The notes beneath the pieces were generated by a model. That model did no database searches. It worked only from the letters and a program-made list of their open reading frames with translations, and had not been told where the DNA came from. This document shows positions 41,677-50,564 of a DNA stretch of 64,000 nt, one piece after another. Made by a program: the position numbers and the translations under genes. Source of the stretch: an uncultured Oscillospiraceae bacterium (GTDB taxonomy: Bacteria > Bacillota > Clostridia > Oscillospirales > Oscillospiraceae). Positions within the stretch are counted from its first letter, which is position 1, and every line of letters begins with the position of its first letter. The stretch spans positions 15,350 through 79,349 of the forward strand of contig CAJUNA010000008.1 of the NCBI GenBank assembly GCA_910587645.1, in the 5' to 3' direction.

Positions 41677-42501
41677 TTACTCCGCGTCGCCGCCCTTGTC
41701 CTTCTTACCGCCCGAGCCATCGCGGGACCGCTGGGCTACGAAGGTGAGAAGCTTCTCCCGCAGCGCCTTGGGGTTGGAACCGGCCTGAATGGACATGATG
41801 CCCTCCACAATAATCAGCTTGCAGAGCATTTCCTCCTCGTCACGCTGCCGGAGCTGGTTGGCAATCGGCCCGAAGATCATATGGGCCAGGATACAGCCGT
41901 ACAACGTCGTAACCAGGGCGGTAGCCATAGCGGGGCCAAGGTCGCCGCCGCCGCTCTCCACGTCCATGGCCTTCAGCATGTTAATCAAGCCGACCAGGGT
42001 ACCGACCATGCCGAAGGCGGGGGCTACGGAGCTTCCCCGGTCGTACATGCCCGCGCCGGATTCATGCCGCGCGGCGGACTGCTCGATATCGTTCATCATG
42101 ATTTCCCGGGCCTGGTCCGCGTCGTTATTGTCCACAATGAGCATGATGCACTGCTTGAAGAAGGGGTTCTCCTGCTGGTTGCCCTTTTCTTCCAGGGCCA
42201 GCAGGCCGTTCTTACGGGCCACCTGGGCCAGCTCCACCAGCTCGTCAATGATGGCCAGGGGGTCGTTGCCCTTGGTGTTCATCAAAATCTTGAAGTGCTT
42301 GGGGATATCCTTCAGCGCGGAGGGGGGGAAGGACGCAATGATGATCATGAGCGTACATCCGATGGTAATGAAGATACTGGCCGGGTCAAAGAAGTTCCCA
42401 ATCTGCGAGGGTGTCAGCAGACCGTCCTTGCCGCCGAACATCATACCAATGAGCATGATGACAACCGCGCCAACAACACCGATTATATATGTAATATTCA
42501 T
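41677..42501 (-). CDS. motA: Stator protein MotA
   Basis: A 274-residue stator subunit with four membrane helices (about 4-25, 32-52, 150-172, 180-205) and the cytosolic loop with charged residues that meets FliG. FGMVGTLVGLINMLKAMD and GPAMATALVTTLYG are the conserved helix 3 and 4 segments. It ends in a Lys/Asp-rich tail. It lies within the flagellar operon, between flbD and motB. Confidence 0.96.
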   Translation of the reverse strand: MNITYIIGVVGAVVIMLIGMMFGGKDGLLTPSQIGNFFDPASIFITIGCTLMIIIASFPPSALKDIPKHFKILMNTKGNDPLAIIDELVELAQVARKNGLLALEEKGNQQENPFFKQCIMLIVDNNDADQAREIMMNDIEQSAARHESGAGMYDRGSSVAPAFGMVGTLVGLINMLKAMDVESGGGDLGPAMATALVTTLYGCILAHMIFGPIANQLRQRDEEEMLCKLIIVEGIMSIQAGSNPKALREKLLTFVAQRSRDGSGGKKDKGGDAE

Positions 42502-42618
42502 ATTTTACAACCACCATTTTACTCCCGCAGGGAGAAATTGTCTCTCACGAGGGCGCATTTGAAGCCCGTCCAGCCGGTTTCCCCCGTCTCAACGTCCCTC
42601 AAACGCGCCCTGCGCGCG

Positions 42619-42834
42619 TCAGCGTCTATCTGTCACCGTGATAATGCGGTGAACATCCTGCACCTTGGCGCAGTAGTCCTGGATTTTCTTGATGATGTCC
42701 TCGGGGGACTCCTTGACGATGAAATAGTCCCGGTTCATCATCACAATTTTGGACTCGGGAATCATTTCAATGCTCTCGATCTGGTTGTGGTTAATGAGAA
42801 ATCGCTCGTTGTTCCGTTTTGTCAGTACGATCAT
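42619..42834 (-). CDS. flbD: FlbD/SwrD-family protein
   Basis: A 71-residue FlbD-family protein: MIVLTKRNNERFLINHNQIESIE then SPEDIIKKIQDYCAKV. In Bacillus the homologue SwrD raises motor torque, and it is found after flgE in many operons, as here. It is cytosolic and lies 117 bases before motA. ATG follows AAAGGAG. Confidence 0.93.
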   Translation of the reverse strand: MIVLTKRNNERFLINHNQIESIEMIPESKIVMMNRDYFIVKESPEDIIKKIQDYCAKVQDVHRIITVTDRR

Positions 42835-42926
42835 AGCGGCTCCTTTCTTTGTCCCCCCGGCCGCCTCCCGGCGGCCGGGGTATAGAGGGTTACATCACAG
42901 TACTTACGGGAAGCGGCGCGTTACGC

Positions 42927-44222
42927 TTACCGCTTCATATTGACCAGTTCTTCCAGCATGGAGTCGGTCACGGTCACGATACGGGTATTGGCCTGATAGC
43001 CGCGCTGGGTCACGATCATGCTGGCAAACTCGGTAGCCACGTCGGCGGTGGAAGCTTCCAGGCCGCCGTTGCGGATTTCGTTTTCCTTGTTCTGGCCCAG
43101 CAGGTCCTTGATGCCGGGGGTTGTGTCGTCCGTAACAATCTGGTTGTTCAGGTACGTCCCCTCCTGCAAAAGGCCGCCGGCCACGCCCACAGTCATCTCG
43201 CCCGCGCCTTCCATAGCCTTGTAGTAGGGTCCGCCCACATGGGTCACGCCGTCGGGGGCGGTCACCTTGCCAACAGCGGCGTAGCCGATCACCACGGTGT
43301 CGCCGTTCTCCGCCACGCCGGTGATAGCGCCGTTGGAGTTGATACTAATGCTGTTGAGGGAAACCAGGTCGCCGCCCATGCTGGGCAGGGGGCCGGTATA
43401 CGCGAGTTGTCCGTCGACGGTGCCGTCAGCCTTCGTCGGCATACCAACGCCCTCCGGAAGGTTCGCATTAGCTAATGCGCCCGTATCATCATTAAACAAC
43501 TCCGGATGGTCGGCAAGAGACCAGTTTCCGCGTCCAGTATCCGTATCGCCCGTCAGCGGCCCCAGGAAGTCATAAACGGGGTCGCCCGCCTGCCACTTGT
43601 TTTCGCCGTTGACAATGCCACCATTATCAACGGTAGGCGCTTTCGCCGCCAGGGGAACCCGCAGGGGGACCAGCTCCGTGCTGAGGATCAGCTTATCCTG
43701 GATATTGATCTTATTGCCGTTGTCGTCCGTAATGTACTGCTGCTGCGCGTCCTCCTTATAATTGGGGTTGTTGACCATCGCAAACCCATACACCACGTTC
43801 CGGTTGCCGTCCACCACATAGCCGTTGGCATCAATGTTGAAGTCGCCCACGCGGGTCAACTGCAGCTTGGGCAGATCGGTAGCGTCCTTGAACACCAAAT
43901 CCTTATTGCCCACCAGGAAGAACCCGTCGCCCTCAATCATGCAGTCCATCGCCACGCCGGTGGGGTTGAACGTACCGGGGGACATGTTCAGGTCGATGGA
44001 ACCCACCTGGGAGCCGTAGCCGATCTGGGAGGGGGTATTGCCGCCCCGGATTTCGGTGCCGTTGCTGCCGGCCCGGGAGGTGGTGTAGATGGTTTCCTGG
44101 AAGATCATCCGCTGGGCCTTATAGCCCGGGGTATTGACGTTAGCGATATTGTTGCCGATGACGTTGAGGTTCGTCATATGGGTTTTCAAGCCGCCGATTG
44201 CGGCATACATAGCTCCAGTCAT
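42927..44222 (-). CDS. flgE: Flagellar hook protein FlgE
   Basis: A 431-residue hook protein with the axial motifs NVIGNNIANVNTPGYK at the N-terminus and ASTADVATEFASMIVTQRGYQANTRIVTVTDSMLEELV at the end. MIEGDGFFLVGNK marks the inner domain; the middle (about 200-285) is a variable outer domain with a GDTDTGRGNWSLADHPELF insert in more AT-rich codons. It makes the universal joint. ATG after AAAGGAG. Confidence 0.95.
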   Translation of the reverse strand: MTGAMYAAIGGLKTHMTNLNVIGNNIANVNTPGYKAQRMIFQETIYTTSRAGSNGTEIRGGNTPSQIGYGSQVGSIDLNMSPGTFNPTGVAMDCMIEGDGFFLVGNKDLVFKDATDLPKLQLTRVGDFNIDANGYVVDGNRNVVYGFAMVNNPNYKEDAQQQYITDDNGNKINIQDKLILSTELVPLRVPLAAKAPTVDNGGIVNGENKWQAGDPVYDFLGPLTGDTDTGRGNWSLADHPELFNDDTGALANANLPEGVGMPTKADGTVDGQLAYTGPLPSMGGDLVSLNSISINSNGAITGVAENGDTVVIGYAAVGKVTAPDGVTHVGGPYYKAMEGAGEMTVGVAGGLLQEGTYLNNQIVTDDTTPGIKDLLGQNKENEIRNGGLEASTADVATEFASMIVTQRGYQANTRIVTVTDSMLEELVNMKR

Positions 44223-44310
44223 GCGATAAAATCTCCTTTTTTACCTTATAGCGCCGCCGCCCTCCCGCCAATCGGGCGGAAAGGCAAAGCATCCTGCAAG
44301 GTCCTGCTTC

Positions 44311-44712
44311 CTATTTTAACAGAACGGCGCCGTCGATGTTGGTGAAAATATTCTCCTGCATCTCTTCCTGGGACATGGTGGTAATCACCCGCCCATGGGG
44401 GACGTTGATGATAAACGCTCTTGTCGCGTCGAACGCCAGGATATTGGTCGCGCCCTTGGCGCTGGCCCGCTCCACGCTGTCTGCGAGCTGGCCCATCAGC
44501 GCAGGAGTAACCTCAATGCCCCGCTCCTCCGCCCGCTCTTTGGCGTGTTTGGAGAAGGCCACGGAAAAACTTTCCCCGGCCGGGGCGGCGCTCTGTATTT
44601 CCCTCTGGAGCATGGTACCGAAGCTTCCCGCGTCCCTGCGGCGCACCGGCTGCACCTGCTCCACCTGCGCCAGCCTATCTACTGGCGGAATGGGGGTGAT
44701 TCGATCTATCAT
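44311..44712 (-). CDS. Flagellar operon protein, TIGR02530 type
   Basis: A 133-residue protein of the small family found between flgD and flgE in Firmicutes. FSVAFSKHAKERAEERGIEVT and LADSVERASAKGATNILAFDATRAFIINVPHGRVIT are the family segments, and INIDGAVLL ends it. Function is unknown. Gene order flgD-this-flgE matches Clostridia operons. Confidence 0.9.
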   Translation of the reverse strand: MIDRITPIPPVDRLAQVEQVQPVRRRDAGSFGTMLQREIQSAAPAGESFSVAFSKHAKERAEERGIEVTPALMGQLADSVERASAKGATNILAFDATRAFIINVPHGRVITTMSQEEMQENIFTNIDGAVLLK

Positions 44713-44753
44713 ACGATTCGGCCTCTTTCCCGCTCCGGATGCAGGGATGAAGG

Positions 44754-45461
44754 TTATCCCAGCGCCTGGGGCGTTTTGTCAGCGGCATCCGTTCCGCTTC
44801 CGTCGGGATTCTCGGTATCGGGCTTCTCAGTCTCGCCCGGGTTCTCAGGGTTTTCCGGTTTATCGGTATCGCCGGGCTTTTCTACATCGCCAGGCTTCTC
44901 CACATTATCCGGGTCTTCGGTCTCGTTGCCGGACTCATCCCGCTTCGGGGGCAGCTTGCCTACGGCAAGGATTTGGTTCAAGGGGTAGTACTTCTCGCCG
45001 ATATAAATAACCCGCTGGCCGTTATAAGTGCCGGTAGCGGTAACCACGCCTTCGAGTTCGCCCACCAGCTTCCCATCTTTATCCAGCTCGCCCACCGTAA
45101 CGGTCTGGCCCACCAGGGAAGCGGAATAGCTGAGGATGTTGGCCTCGGTCAGATCCTCCACCTGCCCGCTCATTTCGGTAATGGCCTGCATGACGGTCAT
45201 CTGGATGATCTGGTTCATCATGTCGTTGGTATCGGCCTGGTTGTCGATGGTCTGGTTCTGGAGCTGTGTGACCATCAGCAGCAGCATATCCTCGAAGGAC
45301 AAGGTATTGTTGGCCTCATCGGAATCCGGCAGCACGGTAGTAGACTTATGCCCCACATCGGAAGTAGGGATAGGCACCCGTGCGGGCTGGTACAAGCCGC
45401 TCTCGGTTTTATTGTTGTTGTAGTAGCCGTACAGATCGGCCACGGTGCTGATATCGCTCAT
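44754..45461 (-). CDS. flgD: Hook cap protein FlgD
   Basis: A 235-residue scaffold for hook growth. LSFEDMLLLMVTQLQNQ and MVMQAITEMSGQ-type segments are the conserved N-terminal part; VGQTVTVGELDKDGKLV is the start of a small beta domain. The C-terminal 54 residues are a low-complexity tail of KPGD/KPEN-type units (182-235), uncommon for FlgD. ATG after AAGGAG, between fliK and the TIGR02530 gene. Confidence 0.92.
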   Translation of the reverse strand: MSDISTVADLYGYYNNNKTESGLYQPARVPIPTSDVGHKSTTVLPDSDEANNTLSFEDMLLLMVTQLQNQTIDNQADTNDMMNQIIQMTVMQAITEMSGQVEDLTEANILSYSASLVGQTVTVGELDKDGKLVGELEGVVTATGTYNGQRVIYIGEKYYPLNQILAVGKLPPKRDESGNETEDPDNVEKPGDVEKPGDTDKPENPENPGETEKPDTENPDGSGTDAADKTPQALG

Positions 45462-45474
45462 AGCTTACTCCTTC

Positions 45475-46674
45475 TCAAAGTTCGTCCGTGCCGAACAGGC
45501 CCAAACGCAGCTTTTGCAGGAACTCCTGACCGTTGTCATCTGTTTCCTCCTGCCGTTCATGCTGCTGGTGCTGCTGCTGGTTGCGTCCATCGGGGTCGGC
45601 CTGTTTGAAGTGCTGTTCCTGGCCCTCCTGGCCTCTCTGCACCTCCACCCGGACTTCTTCGTGCCCATAGCCCAGCAGGGCGTTGTGCAGCCCATCCAGA
45701 TGCTGGCTGAGCACACCCGCCGCCTTGGCGTTGGAAGCATGGAGCACCACCTGCAAGGCGCCGCTGGCGTCCTTGGTCATCTCGATCACCAAGCTGCCCA
45801 AGTTCTGGGGCGCGAGATGGATCTGGATGCGCTCTCCCCCAGCCTGCATGGCGGTCTGAATGGTATCGGCCAGTTTAACATCCATCTCCGGCTGCTGGGT
45901 GTCCACGGCTTCATACCGCTCGCCCACCTTTACAGGGACGGACTGGGTCTCATGAAATACCGGCGCTTCCTCCGCAACGGCTTCGCCATGAACGGCTTCC
46001 TCGCCATCCTCCCGGCGTACTTCCCGCACTTCGGTCTGGATTTCCGGCCGGTCAGGCTTGCCTATCGCTTCCGCCTGCCGTTCCACGGCCTGCTCGGGGG
46101 CGGCCTCCTGGGTCTCCACAGGCTGAGTAGCCTCCTGGGTCTGGGTAGGCGCTTCTTCCATCGCCTGTCCGAAGTCCTTCGGCTGCTGCTCCATAGAGAC
46201 CTCCGCGCCCACATTGGTATCAACGGCAGTCTCCATCTCCGGCATCTCGCTGTTGAGGTCCATCGCGGCCTCTGGGACAGCTTCCTCAGGAATCGGCGCA
46301 GGAATGGCTTCCACAGCTTGTTCAACGGTGCCCTCCACAATTTCGGGCCGGAACAAATCCATTACCATCACGGCGTTGGGATTCCCCACCAGGTTCTCAG
46401 GCTTGAGCTCTTCCTCCTCCAGATTCTCCACCGGGAGTTTGCCCTCCTCCGTGGGTTCCTCAACGCCCTGCTCTTTGATGGGCTTCTTCACAGGGCCGGG
46501 TTCATCGGCTGGCTGGCTGGAAGATGTAGCCTTACCGCTGCTGGGTGAGTTCAGCATGTCCTTAAAGCTGGCATGGACCAGATTGTCCTTATCCTTCCCT
46601 GTGCCTCCCATGGAGCCTAAAGCGGCGGCCATTTTCTGCATTTGCTTTAAAAGGGTAGTTTCTATATTTGTCAT
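45475..46674 (-). CDS. fliK: Hook-length control protein FliK
   Basis: A 399-residue ruler protein. The long N-terminal part is Glu/Pro/Ala-rich with poor complexity (the molecular ruler), and the C-terminal domain (about 290-355; RIQIHLAPQNLGSLVIEMTKD, VVLHASNAKAAGVLSQHLDGL) talks to FlhB. The tail is Gln/His-rich. It lies 13 bases before flgD. The ribosome binding site (GAGGTG) is 13 bases before the ATG, a wide gap. Confidence 0.92.
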   Translation of the reverse strand: MTNIETTLLKQMQKMAAALGSMGGTGKDKDNLVHASFKDMLNSPSSGKATSSSQPADEPGPVKKPIKEQGVEEPTEEGKLPVENLEEEELKPENLVGNPNAVMVMDLFRPEIVEGTVEQAVEAIPAPIPEEAVPEAAMDLNSEMPEMETAVDTNVGAEVSMEQQPKDFGQAMEEAPTQTQEATQPVETQEAAPEQAVERQAEAIGKPDRPEIQTEVREVRREDGEEAVHGEAVAEEAPVFHETQSVPVKVGERYEAVDTQQPEMDVKLADTIQTAMQAGGERIQIHLAPQNLGSLVIEMTKDASGALQVVLHASNAKAAGVLSQHLDGLHNALLGYGHEEVRVEVQRGQEGQEQHFKQADPDGRNQQQHQQHERQEETDDNGQEFLQKLRLGLFGTDEL

Positions 46675-46694
46675 GTCTGTGCGTTCACCTCTTT

Positions 46695-47702
46695 TCAGAT
46701 GATCGTGCTAAGGTCTGGGTCTTCCGTTTCCTCACGAATGAGGGACTGCGTCAGCGTCTCCCCGGTCTTATCCTCGTCCTTCACACCCACATCCAAGTCG
46801 GCGTAAATGCCAAGGTTTTGCAGCCGCTCCCGCAGGAGGTTCAGCTGCTCTTTTCTGGGATCGTCCTTATCCAGGGAATCAATGGTTTCCGACAGCTCCG
46901 CCATGGAGCGCACGGTGGCCTTCTTCGGAGGATAATCGTCCTTCTTGGTGCTCAGGCTCTCCAGGATGGCGTCCAATGCATCGATAATGGCCTGTTTTTC
47001 CTGCTCCTCCTTGGACTTTTCCATCTGCACCCGCATCCGGTTGTACATATCCCGGTAGAAATCACTGTTGGGATCCCGGATCTGGTCGACAACGTTCTCT
47101 TCCGTGCCGCCATAAGTGCCTGGCACGTTTCTGCCGGCCTCATAGTGCGTACCGGTGGCCCGGTAGACAACATCGATTAGCGCACCATACATTTCCAGGC
47201 GTTGGAACGCTCTCTTCATGCCCTCCGGATCGCGGGCACCTCCGTCCACGCCGGGGATCATCTGGGCCAGCCACGCCACCATATTGCCGTCCCCAACCGC
47301 GCCGTCCTCCAAGAACGGGGTGTTTTGGCTATATGGCTCCTCCATGCCGGCCAGGCGCATAACGCACAGCCGGCTGTCAACGTCTTCCAGGCGGACCTGG
47401 CCACCATAGCCGAAATATTCCGTCTCGGCCCTGGTGAGCACACCTTTCTGCACCAGATCGTCCAGAAACGCATCATAACTCTCCTGGGTCATGTGGCGGA
47501 AATCATACTTACGGGCAAATTCATAAATCTCTCTGTCCGTCAATTGGGGCCGGCTGCTGAGGATGTAGGCATTGGTACGGTTACGCATCAAGCCGTCCAG
47601 ATTACCCATACCGTTGTAGAAAACATCCCTGTCGGACCTTGTTCCCGTCCTCCGTGAGACAGTGCTGGGGTGGTAGCTGCCAAAAATGCTGCCGATGTTC
47701 AT
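46695..47702 (-). CDS. Unknown flagellar-operon protein (335 aa)
   Basis: A mainly helical, charged protein between fliJ and fliK, where Bacillus has ylxF. There is no signal peptide or membrane helix. It starts MNIGSIFGSYHPSTVS, has aromatic-rich segments (EIYEFARKYDFRHMTQESYDAF, AETEYFGYGG) and a C-terminal coiled coil (RMRVQMEKSKEEQEKQAII). I do not recognise the family. Its place suggests a rod or hook assembly role. ATG follows AGGAGAAGGAAG. The next 185 bases (47703-47887) hold no gene. Confidence 0.75.
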   Translation of the reverse strand: MNIGSIFGSYHPSTVSRRTGTRSDRDVFYNGMGNLDGLMRNRTNAYILSSRPQLTDREIYEFARKYDFRHMTQESYDAFLDDLVQKGVLTRAETEYFGYGGQVRLEDVDSRLCVMRLAGMEEPYSQNTPFLEDGAVGDGNMVAWLAQMIPGVDGGARDPEGMKRAFQRLEMYGALIDVVYRATGTHYEAGRNVPGTYGGTEENVVDQIRDPNSDFYRDMYNRMRVQMEKSKEEQEKQAIIDALDAILESLSTKKDDYPPKKATVRSMAELSETIDSLDKDDPRKEQLNLLRERLQNLGIYADLDVGVKDEDKTGETLTQSLIREETEDPDLSTII

Positions 47703-47887
47703 GGATCTTCCTTCTCCTTCGTCATTTCTCCGCGCATCCGCGTGGGTAAGTCAACTCAAACGGCGTTCCCGCCGCCTTGCCCGCTCACCTCCCTTCCTTC
47801 TGGAATGGGATATGCGCCTGAGACCAGCCTCACCTCCTTTAATGATATGTATATCTGAGAACGTCCGTGCGGACGCATCCCACAAAG

Positions 47888-48340
47888 TTACGCGCTCTGT
47901 GCTTCCATAATCCGCTTGGTGGTCACAAACTCGTCAATAAGCGCCTCTTCGCTTTTCTGCACAGCCTTGTTGTAGGCCTCCAGCTTCTTTTCCCGCAGCT
48001 TTTCGATAGAGGAAGTATCCTTCTTGGCGTCCACCACCTGGGCACGTTTTTCCTCCTCCTGTTTTTGCAGCTTCCGGAGGATCTCATAAGCTTCTTCAAT
48101 CTGCCGCTCCCCCGCCCGGAGGTACTGCTCGTACTTCAGCGCATCCAGGACACTGATGCCCTCCGCCTTCCGCCGGTTAAACTCCTGGCTAAGGTGGCGG
48201 TACGCGGCTTCCAGCTCTGCAATATGATCCTCCTGCTGCCGGATCCGGGCGAGGATCGCGCCGTGCTCGGCCTGCAAGGACTCCAATACCTGCTGCTTAT
48301 AATCTAAAACCGTTTCCAGGGAAAAGCGGAATTTCTTCAT
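47888..48340 (-). CDS. fliJ: Flagellar export chaperone FliJ
   Basis: A 150-residue coiled-coil protein. FRFSLETVLDYKQQVLESLQ is the conserved start, and the rest is two long antiparallel helices, as in the ATPase stalk. FliJ fits in the centre of the FliI ring. It starts 27 bases after the fliI stop, on the same strand. ATG follows GGGAG. Confidence 0.93.
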   Translation of the reverse strand: MKKFRFSLETVLDYKQQVLESLQAEHGAILARIRQQEDHIAELEAAYRHLSQEFNRRKAEGISVLDALKYEQYLRAGERQIEEAYEILRKLQKQEEEKRAQVVDAKKDTSSIEKLREKKLEAYNKAVQKSEEALIDEFVTTKRIMEAQSA

Positions 48341-48366
48341 GGTAGAGCTCCCATTCCTCCACGTTG

Positions 48367-49668
48367 TCAGCGCATCAGACGCCGCAGCAGTTCCAGGCTT
48401 TGGTCGTAAGTAAAGTTCTCATTGATGCCCTGCATCAGAAATTGGTTAATGCCATCAATCTTCCCCAGCGCGTTATCCAGCTTCGGGTTAGTCCCTGCCT
48501 TATACGCGCCGATTGATACCAGGTCGGCGTTTTTCTCATATACGCTCATAATATCCCGCAGCTTCCCGGCCAACTGCCGGTGCTCCGGCGAAACGATCTC
48601 CACCATCAAACGGGAGATGCTGGCCCCCACATCGATGGCGGGGAAGTGGTTGGCATTGGCAAGCTGCCGGGACAGTACAATGTGTCCGTCCAGAATGCCG
48701 CGCACCGTGTCGGCAATTGGCTCATTGGTATCATCGCCTTCCACCAGCACGGTGTAGACCCCGGTAATAGAGCCTTTCTCAAAGTTCCCGCTCCGCTCCA
48801 AAAGCTTCGGCATTTCCGCATACATGGAGGGCGTATACCCTCTCGCCACCGGCGGCTCCCCAATCGCCAGCCCGATTTCCCTCTGGGCCATGGCGAACCG
48901 GGTCAAAGAATCCATCATCAGCAGCACATCGTACCCCTGATCCCGGAAGTACTCCGCGATACTGGTCGCCACGCTGGGGCATTTCATCCGCAGCATGGCC
49001 GGCTGGTCGGAAGTCGCCACCACCAGAATGGAGCGGCGCATTCCCTCCTCGCCCAGATCCTTCTGGATAAACTCCAAAACTTCCCGTCCACGTTCGCCCA
49101 CCAGGGCAATTACATTGATATCGGCCTTCACATTTTTCGCGATCATGCCCAGCAGCGTGGATTTTCCCACGCCGGATCCGGCAAAAATCCCGATTCTCTG
49201 CCCTTTCCCGATGGTGAGCAGACTGTCAATGGCCTTCACGCCGAACTCCATCCGCTCCCGGATGGGCGGCCTCGTCATAGGATTTATGTATGCGGTATCA
49301 ATGGAAAAGGTGTCGCCCCGCCCAAAGGGCTCCAGCCCATCAATCGGCTGGCCCAGGGCGTTGATGACCCGTCCCCGGAGAAACGGACCCACCGGCAGCG
49401 TCAGCCGCTTCCCGGTGTTGCGCACGAAGTTCCCGGCAGATATCCCACTCATATTAGCATAAGGCATGAGTAGAATATGGTCGTTTTTGAACCCCACCAC
49501 CTCGGCAGGAATCTGCCCGCCGGACTCATTGGAATAAATCCGGCAGATATCCCCGATAGCGGCCCTGCCGCCGGAGGCTTCAATGGACATGCCCACGATA
49601 TTTTCAATTTTCCCTGTCCGGCTCATGGTCTCAGCGGACCGGATTTGCGGAATCAACTCGCGGAACAT
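48367..49668 (-). CDS. fliI: Flagellar export ATPase FliI
   Basis: A 433-residue ATPase of the F1-beta family. Walker A is GIFAGSGVGKSTLLG, ALVGERGREVLEFI and LLMMDSLTRFAMAQREIGLAIGEPP hold the Walker B Asp and family signature, and the C-terminal domain follows. It energises substrate unloading. The ATG at 49668 (MFRELIPQ) is preferred over 49674 because the latter overlaps the AAAGGA site; either is possible. Confidence 0.96.
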   Translation of the reverse strand: MFRELIPQIRSAETMSRTGKIENIVGMSIEASGGRAAIGDICRIYSNESGGQIPAEVVGFKNDHILLMPYANMSGISAGNFVRNTGKRLTLPVGPFLRGRVINALGQPIDGLEPFGRGDTFSIDTAYINPMTRPPIRERMEFGVKAIDSLLTIGKGQRIGIFAGSGVGKSTLLGMIAKNVKADINVIALVGERGREVLEFIQKDLGEEGMRRSILVVATSDQPAMLRMKCPSVATSIAEYFRDQGYDVLLMMDSLTRFAMAQREIGLAIGEPPVARGYTPSMYAEMPKLLERSGNFEKGSITGVYTVLVEGDDTNEPIADTVRGILDGHIVLSRQLANANHFPAIDVGASISRLMVEIVSPEHRQLAGKLRDIMSVYEKNADLVSIGAYKAGTNPKLDNALGKIDGINQFLMQGINENFTYDQSLELLRRLMR

Positions 49669-49703
49669 AGCCATCCTTTCTCAGCACCTATCCAACAGCC
49701 GGG

Positions 49704-50564
49704 TTAGAACGCTCCCATCTGGTCCCGGAGCAAATCCCGGATATTGGTCATCTGGGTAGACACGCTGGCGTCAATAATTTCCTCCGGTGTCTCCACGATG
49801 CAGGTGCCGCCCTCATCGTCCCCCATAGGAATAATCTTCACATGCTGGCTCAAAGCCCCCAGCGCCGTTGTCAGCGCCGGCGAAATCTGCGCCACGCCCT
49901 TGGTGTCGCAGCCGGAGATATAAATGTGTACCCACTCCTGCCGCTTAAGCCGCTCAGTGGCCGTCTGGATCATCCGCACGATCACCTCGCTGCTGCTTTT
50001 CAAACTGACCCGCACGACCTTCTCAGCCACGGCGATGCACAAATCCAGCAGCTCATCCCGGGCTTGCAGCAGCACTTCCTCCCGGGCCATATCCGCCTTC
50101 TCCAAGAAAGCCTGCACTTCTTTTTCCATCCGTTCGGCCACGGCTTCCCGGTCCCGCTGGGCGTCTTCCACGGCCTTGGCCATCCCTTGGGCATAGCCCT
50201 CCCGATAGCCCTCGTCCCGGGCGCCCATGCGGATTTCCTCCTGTTCCGCCTTAGCGGCGGCGCGCGCACCGGCCAGAAGCTCTTCGGCTTCCTCCCGGGC
50301 CTGCTTCAAAATCAGCTCCGCCTGGAGCTGGGCATACTGCACGGGGCCTTTGGACTCCGGCGGCGGGGCGGCATCCATCCCCTTAGGGAGCGGAAGCACC
50401 TCCTCCAAGAGCGGCTCCTCCGGCTCCGGCAGGGGGGCCTCTTCCTCCAAAAGCGGCTCCTCCTCCGGAACATCCGCCGGAAGTTCCGTTTCTACCTCAA
50501 GCTCCTCGGCATCGGGAAAGCGGTATGCCTGGGCGTCAAGAAGCCCCTTGAGTATATTACGCAA
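49704..50564 (-). CDS. fliH: Flagellar assembly protein FliH
   Basis: A 286-residue protein with an acidic Pro/Leu-rich N-terminal part (about 20-70), a long coiled coil (about 80-165) and a C-terminal FliH domain (KVVRVSLKSSSEVIVRMIQTATERL, VHIYISGCD). It holds FliI at the export gate. The N-terminal part is longer and more acidic than in enterics. TTG start with AAAGGA before it, overlapping the fliG stop by eight bases. Confidence 0.92.
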   Translation of the reverse strand: MRNILKGLLDAQAYRFPDAEELEVETELPADVPEEEPLLEEEAPLPEPEEPLLEEVLPLPKGMDAAPPPESKGPVQYAQLQAELILKQAREEAEELLAGARAAAKAEQEEIRMGARDEGYREGYAQGMAKAVEDAQRDREAVAERMEKEVQAFLEKADMAREEVLLQARDELLDLCIAVAEKVVRVSLKSSSEVIVRMIQTATERLKRQEWVHIYISGCDTKGVAQISPALTTALGALSQHVKIIPMGDDEGGTCIVETPEEIIDASVSTQMTNIRDLLRDQMGAF

